From positions 1 through 64,000 of the forward strand of contig MEPO01000010.1 in the NCBI GenBank assembly GCA_001769805.1: DNA of 64,000 bases. The letters are read 5' to 3'. The DNA is from Bdellovibrionales bacterium GWA1_52_35. GTDB taxonomy: Bacteria > Bdellovibrionota > UBA1018. The notes beneath the pieces are model-generated. The model searched no databases. It saw only the letters and a list, made by a program, of their open reading frames with translations, and had not been told where the DNA came from. Positions 8,226-15,862 of this stretch are shown piece after piece. Each line of letters starts with the position of its first letter. Within the stretch, counting starts at the first letter, position 1. The position numbers and the translations under genes were made by a program.

Positions 8226-9332
8226 CTATTCTTCACACCATGCAAAACGCTGCTTTAGATCATTAAGGTGGCTGTGTGGAAGCTTTTTCATGAATTGTAG
8301 ACGGCCCACGAGAATTCCAGCAGAGATGCTAAGGGTCTGAGCAAGCCCTAGAACGGCCTCGTGTGAAAGATGAGTAACCTGCTTCAATTGCTCGTTGAGT
8401 AGGTGCTGAGGAATCAGGCTTTCAGCTGAAAATGAATCGGCTTCATCTTCTTCCTGGGTGCGGGGTGTGTTCTTTCTTTCAAAATCGACAAATAGGTCCT
8501 TTTTGCCATGTTTTAAAATATGCCCGAGTTCATGGAAAAACGTAAACCAGAGTTGATCGTCGGTTTTGTAACGAAGGCTGAGCAAAACCATTGCTTTCTT
8601 CGGTGTCAGCCAGCGTGTTGCGCCACAGACAGGGACGCCTTTGTATGCAGGCATAAAGACGACGGCAACCCCAGCGGAGGCACAAATTTCTTTAAGTCTG
8701 GGGACAAAGGTTTCAGGATGTGAGTCTACCGTTAGTGACCGTAATTCAGGGAGTGCTGCTTTCAATTTGTGTTCGTCGAATTCAGCACATTCAATCTTTT
8801 CTGCCTCGATCTCTCCTTGTCGTATCCATGCCGAGGTTGGGCCGACCTTTGCTTCAAGTTTGTTCGACTTTCGGAAGGCGATTTGTCTTTGACCCCATCC
8901 CTTTGACCATTGTTCTGGTGATGCGACGCCAAAGAAATTAAGTAGCTCAATCTTGAGTGCGGCCTTATCTGAGCGCAGGTCCTTGATGCACTTCCGAGAA
9001 ATCATCTCAGTAATTGGGAACTGTTTAAGCCAGTCGCCGTGGTCGCTGAGCCGATCAAGCTCGTTTGTGCGAGCAAGAAAAGCTCTGTAATTGGCTTCCA
9101 TTTGATTCCAGAATTCAGCCGGTACGCCTAAGACTCTTTCAAATTGAATGGCGGATTCAGAGGTGAGGGCGGCCTTACCTTTGACAATTTCATTGATCGT
9201 TTTAATGGGGCGACCAGTCCGCTTTGCGAATTCAACTTGGGTCATTCCTTTTTCTTCGAGAAGTTCTACCAGCGTTTCGCCCGGTGAAGATACGCTGTCT
9301 GGTAGATACTCATTTTTAATGGAGTCACTCAT
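8226..9332 (-). CDS. higA: HigA-type antitoxin with ImmA/IrrE protease domain
   Basis: 368 residues. An N-terminal XRE helix-turn-helix of the HigA type (GMTQVEFAKRTGRPIKTINE, then GKAALTSESAIQFERVLGVP) is followed by a helical linker and a C-terminal ImmA/IrrE zinc metallopeptidase domain with FTFFHELGHILKHGKK and a downstream EEDEADSFSAESLIP. The start at 9332 is chosen because GAGG lies six bases upstream and ATGAGTGA overlaps the stop of the toxin gene. Longer than stand-alone HigA (about 100 residues); this HTH-plus-protease form is a known class. It probably represses the shared promoter through the two palindromes at 9672 and 9733. Confidence 0.85.
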   Translation of the reverse strand: MSDSIKNEYLPDSVSSPGETLVELLEEKGMTQVEFAKRTGRPIKTINEIVKGKAALTSESAIQFERVLGVPAEFWNQMEANYRAFLARTNELDRLSDHGDWLKQFPITEMISRKCIKDLRSDKAALKIELLNFFGVASPEQWSKGWGQRQIAFRKSNKLEAKVGPTSAWIRQGEIEAEKIECAEFDEHKLKAALPELRSLTVDSHPETFVPRLKEICASAGVAVVFMPAYKGVPVCGATRWLTPKKAMVLLSLRYKTDDQLWFTFFHELGHILKHGKKDLFVDFERKNTPRTQEEDEADSFSAESLIPQHLLNEQLKQVTHLSHEAVLGLAQTLSISAGILVGRLQFMKKLPHSHLNDLKQRFAWCEE

Positions 9333-9657
9333 GGGTATCCTCGATCCCAAGGATGTTTACCGATTTCACTAGATTCCAATCTAGTCCGGTATCCTCCTTG
9401 TAGATGTTTTCCCCTTCGCCTTCAAAAAGGAGTCGTAGGGGTTGTTCTAAATCTAAAGACAGCTGTCCTTTTCTGTCTCCCTTTAGTTCGTGACATCGTC
9501 CAGACAATGCCTTCATGGTTCCAAGATGTGGAGCTGCTCTCAGTTGATCAAGCCTGCGACGAAGTATCTTTGCACACACGGCGCCAAGTCGCTTAATGGC
9601 GACTTTCTGGGTGTTGCATAGCTCTGCGATGTATTTGTCCTTGAAGTGTATTTCCAC
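9325..9657 (-). CDS. higB: HigB/RelE-type toxin
   Basis: 110 residues of the RelE/ParE/HigB fold: LGAVCAKILRRRLDQLRAAPHLGTM, GRCHELKGDRKGQLSLDLEQPLRLLF, and a C-terminal VKSVNILGIEDTHE. The family cuts mRNA on the ribosome. The toxin gene comes first and overlaps the antitoxin by eight bases, the HigBA order. The start is a GTG with a weak ribosome site, which may hold toxin output below that of the antitoxin. Confidence in the family is good; activity is unknown. Confidence 0.82.
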   Translation of the reverse strand: MEIHFKDKYIAELCNTQKVAIKRLGAVCAKILRRRLDQLRAAPHLGTMKALSGRCHELKGDRKGQLSLDLEQPLRLLFEGEGENIYKEDTGLDWNLVKSVNILGIEDTHE

Positions 9658-9671
9658 ACCCAGTTATGTAT

Positions 9672-9690
9672 ATTAACCCTAAAGGTTAAT
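9672..9690. promoter_or_regulatory. Operator 1 of higBA
   Basis: ATTAACCCTAAAGGTTAAT: nine-base arms forming a near-perfect palindrome, 15 bases upstream of the toxin start codon. The same palindrome recurs at 9733-9751. Its position suggests it overlaps the promoter and is bound by the HigA-type repressor (inference). Confidence 0.75.
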
Positions 9691-9732
9691 TAAAACGTAG
9701 CATATATCCACGTCGGATGGTAGCAGAATAAA

Positions 9733-9751
9733 ATTAACCCATAAGGTTAAT
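9733..9751. promoter_or_regulatory. Operator 2 of higBA
   Basis: ATTAACCCATAAGGTTAAT, the second copy of the operator, 61 bases from the first centre to centre (close to six DNA turns). The two differ only in the middle, so both could be bound on the same DNA face, allowing cooperative binding. Confidence 0.72.
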
Positions 9752-9899
9752 GATTGCCTTATGGCTGGGGGTTATTATTCACAATATTGACGGCAATCGG
9801 CTCAGGTGACCCGTAGGGAAGCATCATTCGAAAGAGTGGCCCGGGTTTTTTGTTACCCAGAATAATTGGGTATAATCGAGCCATCGACCCGTATTGAAG

Positions 9900-9917
9900 G
9901 GAGCCATCATTGGCTCC
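9900..9917. terminator. Small hairpin GGAGCCA-TCAT-TGGCTCC
   Basis: A perfect seven-base stem with a four-base loop, followed by ATTTCTTT. It could be a weak terminator, or simply lie at the start of the broken helix-turn-helix gene that follows. A second inverted repeat (TACCCA-N7-TGGGTA) is at 9854-9872. Confidence 0.4.
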
Positions 9918-9937
9918 ATTTCTTTGTGGACTGCATG

Positions 9938-10107
9938 CTCAGACAGGTTGAAGTTCTACAGGGGGTCTTGGCAGGTGCAGGAACGAAGAATGAATTGCTT
10001 TCTGAAAATCAGCTGAAAAGCTGAAGATTCCATCTGTAACGGCCAAGCAGATTTTGGGACGGTTGCTGGAGCTTAAGCTTGTCTCGAGGGCAGGGGGCGG
10101 GACGTAG
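9938..10107 (+). pseudogene. Remnant of a winged-helix regulator
   Basis: Two adjacent frames together read LRQVEVLQGVLAGAGTKNEL...SENQLK and then LKIPSVTAKQILGRLLEL with KLVSRAGGGT before a stop. The join needs a one-base frameshift near 10020. This looks like a winged-helix DNA-binding fragment (a helix-turn-helix 'leave-lock' such as TAKQILGRLLELKLVSR), without a start or the rest of the protein. The whole 9752-10186 gap contains nothing else convincing. Confidence 0.45.
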
Positions 10108-10186
10108 TGCGCGATATTATCGTGTTGAGTAGCAGGTTTGTACCGGGGGCTTTTTTGTTTTCAGGGATCGTGATTAGATCGGGTTC

Positions 10187-10744
10187 ATGACTCAACCGAC
10201 CTTAGAAACCAAGCGTCTGATCCTGCGTCCATTTACTCTTGGGGATGCGAAAGATGTTCAGCACCTCGCAGGAGATCCAGCCGTTGCTTCCACGACGGCG
10301 GCGATACCGCACCCCTATCCAGATGGAGCTGCAGAGGTCTGGATTCGTGGCCAAGCTGAGGCTTGGCGGCAGAAGAAAAATGCAATATTTGCAATGGTAG
10401 TGAAGGGGAATGGTCCGTTGATCGGGGCAATCGATCTCATTATAAATGAGCGACAAAGCAAGGCAGAGTTGGGTTATTGGGTGGGAGTTCCTTACTGGAA
10501 TAAAGGGTATTGTACTGAAGCAGCAGCAACGATAATTCGGTTTGGTTTTGATTCTTTAAACTTGCACAAAATTTCCGCTCGCTACATAGCCTCCAATCCT
10601 GCTTCAGGCGAAGTGATGAAAAAGATCGGGATGAAACAAGAGGGATATCTCAGAGAAGAGCTTGTTAGGAACGGCAGGCGCGAGGACATGGTGGTTTACG
10701 GAATTCTAAAAGCGGAATTTCAGGAGGATGTTTTGAAACCGTGA
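10187..10744 (+). CDS. GNAT acetyltransferase, RimJ/RimL type
   Basis: 185 residues. N-terminal LETKRLILRPFTLGDAKDVQHLAGDPAVA is the classic RimJ/RimL-like start. The acetyl-CoA region is ELGYWVGVPYWNKGYCTEAAATIIRFGF, followed by ISARYIASNPASGEVMKKIGMKQEGYLREE. It transfers acetyl groups to amines, possibly protein N-termini or small molecules; the substrate is unknown. The gene stands alone, with ATG 10187 and TGA 10742-10744. Appears intact. Confidence 0.88.
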   Translation: MTQPTLETKRLILRPFTLGDAKDVQHLAGDPAVASTTAAIPHPYPDGAAEVWIRGQAEAWRQKKNAIFAMVVKGNGPLIGAIDLIINERQSKAELGYWVGVPYWNKGYCTEAAATIIRFGFDSLNLHKISARYIASNPASGEVMKKIGMKQEGYLREELVRNGRREDMVVYGILKAEFQEDVLKP

Positions 10745-10860
10745 ATGTACATCCAGTAACTTTTTGTAACTGTATTCAGCGGCCCATTCAATGAAAGCAT
10801 GGCTTGCGCGGCGAGTTCTGTATTATCCAGTGCTCAGAACTGAATAAAGGAGCACTGATT

Positions 10861-11055
10861 ATGAAAAAAATGATTCTGATGGCCGTGATTGCAATGACAA
10901 TTTCAATGATTCCCCCCGTCCCTGCCCAGGCCGGAAACGGAAGTGAGGCGTGCGTGACCGCCTGCACTGAGTCGGCCTCCGCCTCATGTGGCGAGGACTA
11001 CTCCGACTGCTGGTCCGCGCATTTCCGGGGTTGTATGGCATTTTGTTGGATGTAG
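10861..11055 (+). CDS. Six-cysteine secreted peptide
   Basis: 64 residues. The signal peptide runs to about residue 24 (ending PVPAQAG). The mature part of about 40 residues has six cysteines in the order CVTAC, SC, DC, GC, FC, enough for three disulphides, and ends AFCWM. AAAGGAG lies eight bases before the ATG at 10861, much better than any upstream start. The size and cysteine density recall small secreted effectors or bacteriocin-like peptides, but I recognise no family. It is monocistronic and convergent with the GH13 gene. Strong ribosome site suggests high expression. Confidence 0.7.
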   Translation: MKKMILMAVIAMTISMIPPVPAQAGNGSEACVTACTESASASCGEDYSDCWSAHFRGCMAFCWM

Positions 11056-11080
11056 CAGTTACGCAAGGCTGCGGGATCGA

Positions 11081-13222
11081 TCATTTTGAGGGCTTTGAGG
11101 GCGTCAGCCAGACCGACTCATAGCGCCCGAGCGTGACGCTCACCTTGCCGTTTTCCGCCCGGAGGGTCCTCGTCCGGCCCGTGAGAAGATCGTTCACCTG
11201 TATGCTCCCGCTTCCGAGAGCGTCTCCCGTTTCGATCTGAATCGCCTTAACGCTTTCGCCAAGGTTATGAACGACCAGGACCCTCTGCCCGCTTTCCTTA
11301 TGACTACGGAAGAAAGAGATGACGTCGTTGCGGTTGTTCGCCAGCATTTCAGTCTTGCCCCGTCGCATCGCGACGCTTTGCTTTCGCGCGGCAATCATCG
11401 CCTGAAGGTTGGTGAACGTTTCGTTGCTGAGTTCTGAAGCCCGTCCTTCGGCAGCCGCGACAAACGCATCCTTCGAAAGCGGTCCGCGGCCTAGGTCGCG
11501 CGCATCCTTCGTTCCGAGCACCTTGATTTTCGCCTGCTGGAAGTACTGTTTGCGGGCGGCATCCTCGCTCACGACGAAGGCCGCATTGTTCTGCGCCGCG
11601 ATCTCGTCGCCGTAGTAGATCACCGGCATGCCGTCCTCGCTCATGAGCATCGAATAGGCCAGCCGGATGCGGTCCTTGTCGTTGCCGAGGAAGTTGGCCG
11701 CGCGTCCGGCGACCCCGTTCCCCTCACGGAACGAAGCGCCCCGTCCATCGGCGATCAGCTTTTGCATGATCGGCTTCTGCGCGTCCGGTACCATTTCGAG
11801 GGTCAACTCATCATGCACTCTCAGTATCTGCGCCCAGATGGCGTTCGAAGGCACCTCGCCTCTCGCCTCCAGCCGTTTCAGCTCGGACATATAATCGTAG
11901 TAGTGCTTCTTGCTGCGACTCTCGATCGACAGCCACTTGTTGTTCATGCCTTTGAACTGATATGCCATCTGCGACTCGCTCGGAGTGTCGATGACCCGCG
12001 CCCCGCGCGCGCCCATTGAAACTTTCATCTTCATCTCGCGGCCGAAGTACTTGACGATATCGTCGAGTGGTTGGCACGCCTCGACCATCAGCCGGGAGTG
12101 CGGCGCCACCTGTTTCAAATAGCTGCTCATGAACTCGACGACCGTATGCGTCCGCACGTGATTTTCTGCGGTCTTGTCGATGAACGGAATGGCGTCCAGC
12201 CGAAACACGTCGACCCCCTTATTCGCCCAGTGGCCAAGGATTTGATAGCCCTCCGCGAGCACATCGGGATTGGCGTAATTCAGGTCGAGCTGGAACGGAT
12301 AAAACGTATGATAGACCCAGATCTTTTTTCCGTTGGTCATCGTGATTTCGCGGTAATGACTGTCGGCGATGTCCGGAAAGATCAGGCGCCGATGCACCTC
12401 GACCGATTTGCCCCGGGCGTCCAGCTCGCGATAGACAACGACCTTCCCCTGTTCGCTCTCATACCGGCGAATGATCTCCGGTGGCTTATCCCGGGTGATG
12501 AAGTACTTGCGGTATTTCGGGTCACCGCGGACCAGTCCCTGGAACCACTCGTGCTGATCGGAAACATGGTTCAGGATAAGGTCCATCTTGACCTTCATGT
12601 TGTGTTTCTTCGCCGCCGCGAGAAAGGCCTCGAAGGCCGCGTTGCCGCCCAGCTTCGGATTGATCTGCGTGAAGCTGATGACATCAAACCCGCCGTCCAG
12701 ACCCGCTGATTTCAGAAAAGGTAACGGATACAGCGTGTCGACCCCGAGCTTCTTAAGATACGGCACCATTTCCGCGGCGGTGTGGAAGGTGCCGGTTTTT
12801 CCGGCGCTGCCGAACTGATCGGGATAGAACATGTACTCCACGCCATCTTTTGGCCAACTCGCCTCGCTTGCGGCATCGAGTTCCTTCAGGGCGGCGGAAC
12901 GCGCCTTCCGGCCTTCCCGGACCGCCCGCTCGAATTGGGTGCGAGCCCTTGTGACAAGCGCCGGGTCCTCGCTCTCAAGGATGGTTTTGATCAGTTGGGT
13001 GATCTTCGGCGCGGTAAGCCGCTCGACCTTGACCGAGGACAGTACTGCGCGCGAGGCGGAAACTCTGGCCGGGGCTGAACTCTTCAGCGCCTTGAGCAGC
13101 GGGGCAATGCAATCGCCCGCAACCCCGAACGACGACGGGATGGAGAGAAAAAGCCCGGTCGCCAGAATGGAGATCCAGTACGGATTCAGTTTCGAAGGGC
13201 GCGAGTGTGCGCGGATTCCCAT
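11081..13222 (-). CDS. Secreted GH13 enzyme, trehalose-synthase-like
   Basis: 713 residues with a signal peptide (hydrophobic residues 15-33). All four GH13 regions are visible: MDLILNHVSDQHEWF (I), GVDVFRLDAIPFI with the nucleophile Asp (II), LMVEACQPLDDIVKYFG with the acid/base Glu (III), and VHDELTLEM (IV, usually NHDE). The EA-x5-6-DIVKYFG and HDELTLEMV pattern fits trehalose synthase (GH13_16), which interconverts maltose and trehalose, better than alpha-amylase. Classic TreS is cytoplasmic, so a signal peptide is odd. The Asn-to-Val change in region IV (VHDE) is also unusual. A C-terminal beta domain of about 80 residues is present. Specificity is inferred, not shown. Confidence 0.85.
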   Translation of the reverse strand: MGIRAHSRPSKLNPYWISILATGLFLSIPSSFGVAGDCIAPLLKALKSSAPARVSASRAVLSSVKVERLTAPKITQLIKTILESEDPALVTRARTQFERAVREGRKARSAALKELDAASEASWPKDGVEYMFYPDQFGSAGKTGTFHTAAEMVPYLKKLGVDTLYPLPFLKSAGLDGGFDVISFTQINPKLGGNAAFEAFLAAAKKHNMKVKMDLILNHVSDQHEWFQGLVRGDPKYRKYFITRDKPPEIIRRYESEQGKVVVYRELDARGKSVEVHRRLIFPDIADSHYREITMTNGKKIWVYHTFYPFQLDLNYANPDVLAEGYQILGHWANKGVDVFRLDAIPFIDKTAENHVRTHTVVEFMSSYLKQVAPHSRLMVEACQPLDDIVKYFGREMKMKVSMGARGARVIDTPSESQMAYQFKGMNNKWLSIESRSKKHYYDYMSELKRLEARGEVPSNAIWAQILRVHDELTLEMVPDAQKPIMQKLIADGRGASFREGNGVAGRAANFLGNDKDRIRLAYSMLMSEDGMPVIYYGDEIAAQNNAAFVVSEDAARKQYFQQAKIKVLGTKDARDLGRGPLSKDAFVAAAEGRASELSNETFTNLQAMIAARKQSVAMRRGKTEMLANNRNDVISFFRSHKESGQRVLVVHNLGESVKAIQIETGDALGSGSIQVNDLLTGRTRTLRAENGKVSVTLGRYESVWLTPSKPSK

Positions 13223-13379
13223 AGTTTACGATTCGGATTTTTGGGGTAATTCATGAGGGGAATTTTTTGGAAATTTCTGTAATAAAAACAAGTTGTTGTG
13301 CTCGTCACGAATTGCCGTTGCCGTCCCTCCACCGGCTGTTGGCCGATCCGAATCCGTCGAATTAAATACTCGTTCAAAG

Positions 13380-13688
13380 TTACGCAACTCTCCCGGCTTC
13401 CAGCACTCCATGTGTCAGAATACTTTTGACTGAAAGCTTGAATCCGTTCGGCCATTTGATTTGTTTGGACTCGATTTTCATTCGGATGGCATAGGCTCTG
13501 TCGCTGAGCTTGCTTGCAGCGGGAAATGAATAATAATAAAGATTCAGATCCACAGTCCATTTCTGACCATTCGAAAAACGAATGCAGAGGTTTGGGCCAT
13601 CAACATAAGCACTCGCAATCGCCAGGTCATCATAGCCGCTGCCCTCTTTTTTTAAATTCAGGCTCGTCATGGAAGTCGAAGATACCAA
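13380..13688 (-). CDS. DUF2442-like small protein
   Basis: 102 residues. The core IASAYVDGPNLCIRFSNGQKWTVDL and the C-terminal KWPNGFKLSVKSIL resemble DUF2442, small proteins often found with toxin-antitoxin or phage genes and able to be antitoxin-like. The start is ambiguous between 13688 and the Met seven codons later. It is divergent from the HAD gene at 13821 and 157 bases upstream of the GH13 gene on the same strand. No toxin partner is recognisable beside it. Confidence 0.5.
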   Translation of the reverse strand: MVSSTSMTSLNLKKEGSGYDDLAIASAYVDGPNLCIRFSNGQKWTVDLNLYYYSFPAASKLSDRAYAIRMKIESKQIKWPNGFKLSVKSILTHGVLEAGRVA

Positions 13689-13820
13689 ATTTAAGAAAGG
13701 TGCTCAATTGAGTCTCAGTTGACCTGTTCATCCAATCGGAGGGGTGGAGGTGGTTTCTATTGGTTTTTTCTACGGTTTCCCTCGCTTGACTCGCCTGCTT
13801 AAATATCGCATCTAGTAAGA

Positions 13821-14702
13821 ATGACCGGCAACATGAATAACAGCAGGGGGCCTTCGCAATTGGACCTGGGTTTTGGGCTTCCGCTCCAGCCTGATCGGAA
13901 CTCCGAGAAAGGTGGAAGAAGTTTTTATTTCTTCGATCTCGACGACAATGTTTTGCACCTTCAGACCCCCATCTTCATCTACGATCTGCGCACCGGGGCG
14001 GAGCGGGCCGTCAGCACGGGGGAGTTTGCGAAAATCAGCAGCAGTTTGGGCAAGCCCGGTCCGTATGAGTTCTTTGGCGTCAATGGCGATGATCGGGTTG
14101 GAAGCTTCCGGAAGTTTCGTGACCACCCGGCGCTGGGTTCGGGAGCGCGCCAGCCCTTTGTGCAAGATATTCAGGAAGCCTTGGAATTACCCGATTTTCA
14201 TTGGAAGGGGCCGTCCTGGGAATGTTTCGAATATGCCGTTCACAATGAGCGGCCCGTCGCGCTGATCACCGCAAGAGGGCATGATCCGGCAACGATTCGC
14301 GAGGGCCTTTCGCAACTGGCTAAGGCCGGATTTCTTTCGCGAGAGCCCAACTATCTGGAAATTTATCCCGTCAGTCATCCCGTCCTCGGCCCCGAGTTGG
14401 GTGGGGGAGGAGAGCGGAAGTCCACCGCTGAGCTCAAAAAGCGCGCGATCATCCGCTGCGTGGAAGCGGCCATGGAACAGTACGGAAATAATCCTCATCA
14501 CCGTTTCGGGATGTCAGACGATGATCCGGACAATATCACCCTGATCACCCAGGCGAAGCGACTCTTAAAGGCGCGTTATCCGCAGAATTCATTCTTTGTC
14601 ATTCATGCGGGCACCCGGCCCGTCATCAAATATGAAATTTTTTGTGATCACATGGAATCATCTCCGCTCGAGGCCCAGACGCAGCTTCACTTTGAATTTT
14701 GA
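13821..14702 (+). CDS. HAD-like hydrolase domain protein
   Basis: 293 residues. Near the N-terminus FYFFDLDDNVLHL carries the HAD motif I DxD; VALITARGHDP is motif II-like, and FGMSDDDPDNI resembles motif IV acidic residues. The insert between motifs I and II is long (about 95 residues). HAD proteins are mostly phosphatases, but the substrate is unknown here. It abuts the histidine-kinase gene on the other strand with no gap (stop 14702 against stop 14703). The start follows weak AGTAAGA at 13815, so it may be poorly translated. Confidence 0.7.
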   Translation: MTGNMNNSRGPSQLDLGFGLPLQPDRNSEKGGRSFYFFDLDDNVLHLQTPIFIYDLRTGAERAVSTGEFAKISSSLGKPGPYEFFGVNGDDRVGSFRKFRDHPALGSGARQPFVQDIQEALELPDFHWKGPSWECFEYAVHNERPVALITARGHDPATIREGLSQLAKAGFLSREPNYLEIYPVSHPVLGPELGGGGERKSTAELKKRAIIRCVEAAMEQYGNNPHHRFGMSDDDPDNITLITQAKRLLKARYPQNSFFVIHAGTRPVIKYEIFCDHMESSPLEAQTQLHFEF

Positions 14703-15803
14703 CTAAGCTGCTATCTTGTGGGCGTCGGAGGGCTCAAGCGGAAGAGTCAGGGTGAAGGTCGTGCCGCTTTTCTCATTGCTTTCAACGGAGATAGTTCCTC
14801 CATGGGCTTGGGCAACTCCTTTGACCAGAGACAGTCCGATACCCCATCCCTGTTTTTTCTCTTTTTTAAGTTTCACAATTTGCCTGAAAGGGTCAAAAAT
14901 CGTGTACTGATCAGCTTTTGAAATGGGTTCTCCCGCGTTATGAACGGATATGGTGACAAGTCCCTGATTTTCATCAAGAGAGATGCTCACCGGGGTCAAG
15001 GGATCTCCGTATTTGACGGCATTGACCAATAAATTTTCGAGCGCTCTCTTTATGTAACCGGTATCCCAATGCCCTGAAACAGGGGAGGTTCCCGGATCGA
15101 ATTTGAAGTGATCACCCAAGGCGGTTGTTGTTTCTTCCAACGTCATTTTGATGATGACTCGCATGTCATTGGGTTCGTAATTCAGTGGAAGTTTTCCACC
15201 GGCCTGGACTTGATTCGAATCCAGAAGATCTTGAATCATTCGTTCTGTGCGGCTGATCGAGTCCACGATGCGAGCGGATAGGATCTGGGAGGAGTCCACT
15301 CTTTCGGGGTGCCGCAGGTTCAGTTGCGCGGCGGCTTTTGCAGCGGTGAGGGGATTGCGCAAATCGTGGGCCAACGCAGAAATGAATTGCTCCCGGAGAC
15401 GGTATTGGTAATCAGCAAAGGCAGCGGTTGCCTCCGAAATCCCGACTTCAATTACATTGATGATTGCGTTGCGTGCGCGTGGATCAACCAGATCGGGAGC
15501 GAGCACGTCGAAAATCGTGCGTCGTAACAGACGGTATTCCAGGATAACCTGCTTGATCGAATATTCGGGCCGGGAGGCGCGCTCGAGTCCATGGGCTTGA
15601 GAAACGCTAAGTTCAGGCTCTTCACTCTTTTCCAGGTGATCCAAAGTATAAGCGAGAGCTTCAAGCACGAGTGGAATCGAATTACGCAAATGCGAGGGTT
15701 CCAGATTCCGAGCGGCTATGACAGTGGCCCGGACCCGCTCTTCCCAGAGTTCTAAAATGCGGTCACTCATGCTTCTTAACCGGTCTGACATGGATTGAGT
15801 CAT
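14703..15803 (-). CDS. Histidine kinase with RsbRD-like N-terminal domain
   Basis: 366 residues and no membrane segment. The N-terminal ~150 residues, with LSDRILELWEERVRATV-type and RPEYSIKQVILEYRLLRRTI motifs, fit the RsbRD/globin-like sensor domain. Then SALAHDLRNPLTAAKAAAQ (phosphoacceptor His), RMIQDLLD, and the ATPase domain with LENLLVNAVKYGDPL (N box) and KQGWGIGLSLVKGVAQAHGG (G boxes). Soluble kinases of this type sense internal signals. The response regulator is not next door. The kinase at 15863-17692 lies 60 bases upstream in the same direction, so the two may be co-transcribed. Confidence 0.85.
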   Translation of the reverse strand: MTQSMSDRLRSMSDRILELWEERVRATVIAARNLEPSHLRNSIPLVLEALAYTLDHLEKSEEPELSVSQAHGLERASRPEYSIKQVILEYRLLRRTIFDVLAPDLVDPRARNAIINVIEVGISEATAAFADYQYRLREQFISALAHDLRNPLTAAKAAAQLNLRHPERVDSSQILSARIVDSISRTERMIQDLLDSNQVQAGGKLPLNYEPNDMRVIIKMTLEETTTALGDHFKFDPGTSPVSGHWDTGYIKRALENLLVNAVKYGDPLTPVSISLDENQGLVTISVHNAGEPISKADQYTIFDPFRQIVKLKKEKKQGWGIGLSLVKGVAQAHGGTISVESNEKSGTTFTLTLPLEPSDAHKIAA

Positions 15804-15862
15804 TCGGATTCGTGATTATTCAAGTTTAATGCCTCGAATGCATGAAACCTATTGGCCCGGAA

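Noticed and set aside
12071..12709. 212-residue plus-strand frame within the GH13 gene
   Set aside because: Shadow of the GH13 barrel; region I and II motifs lie on the other strand.
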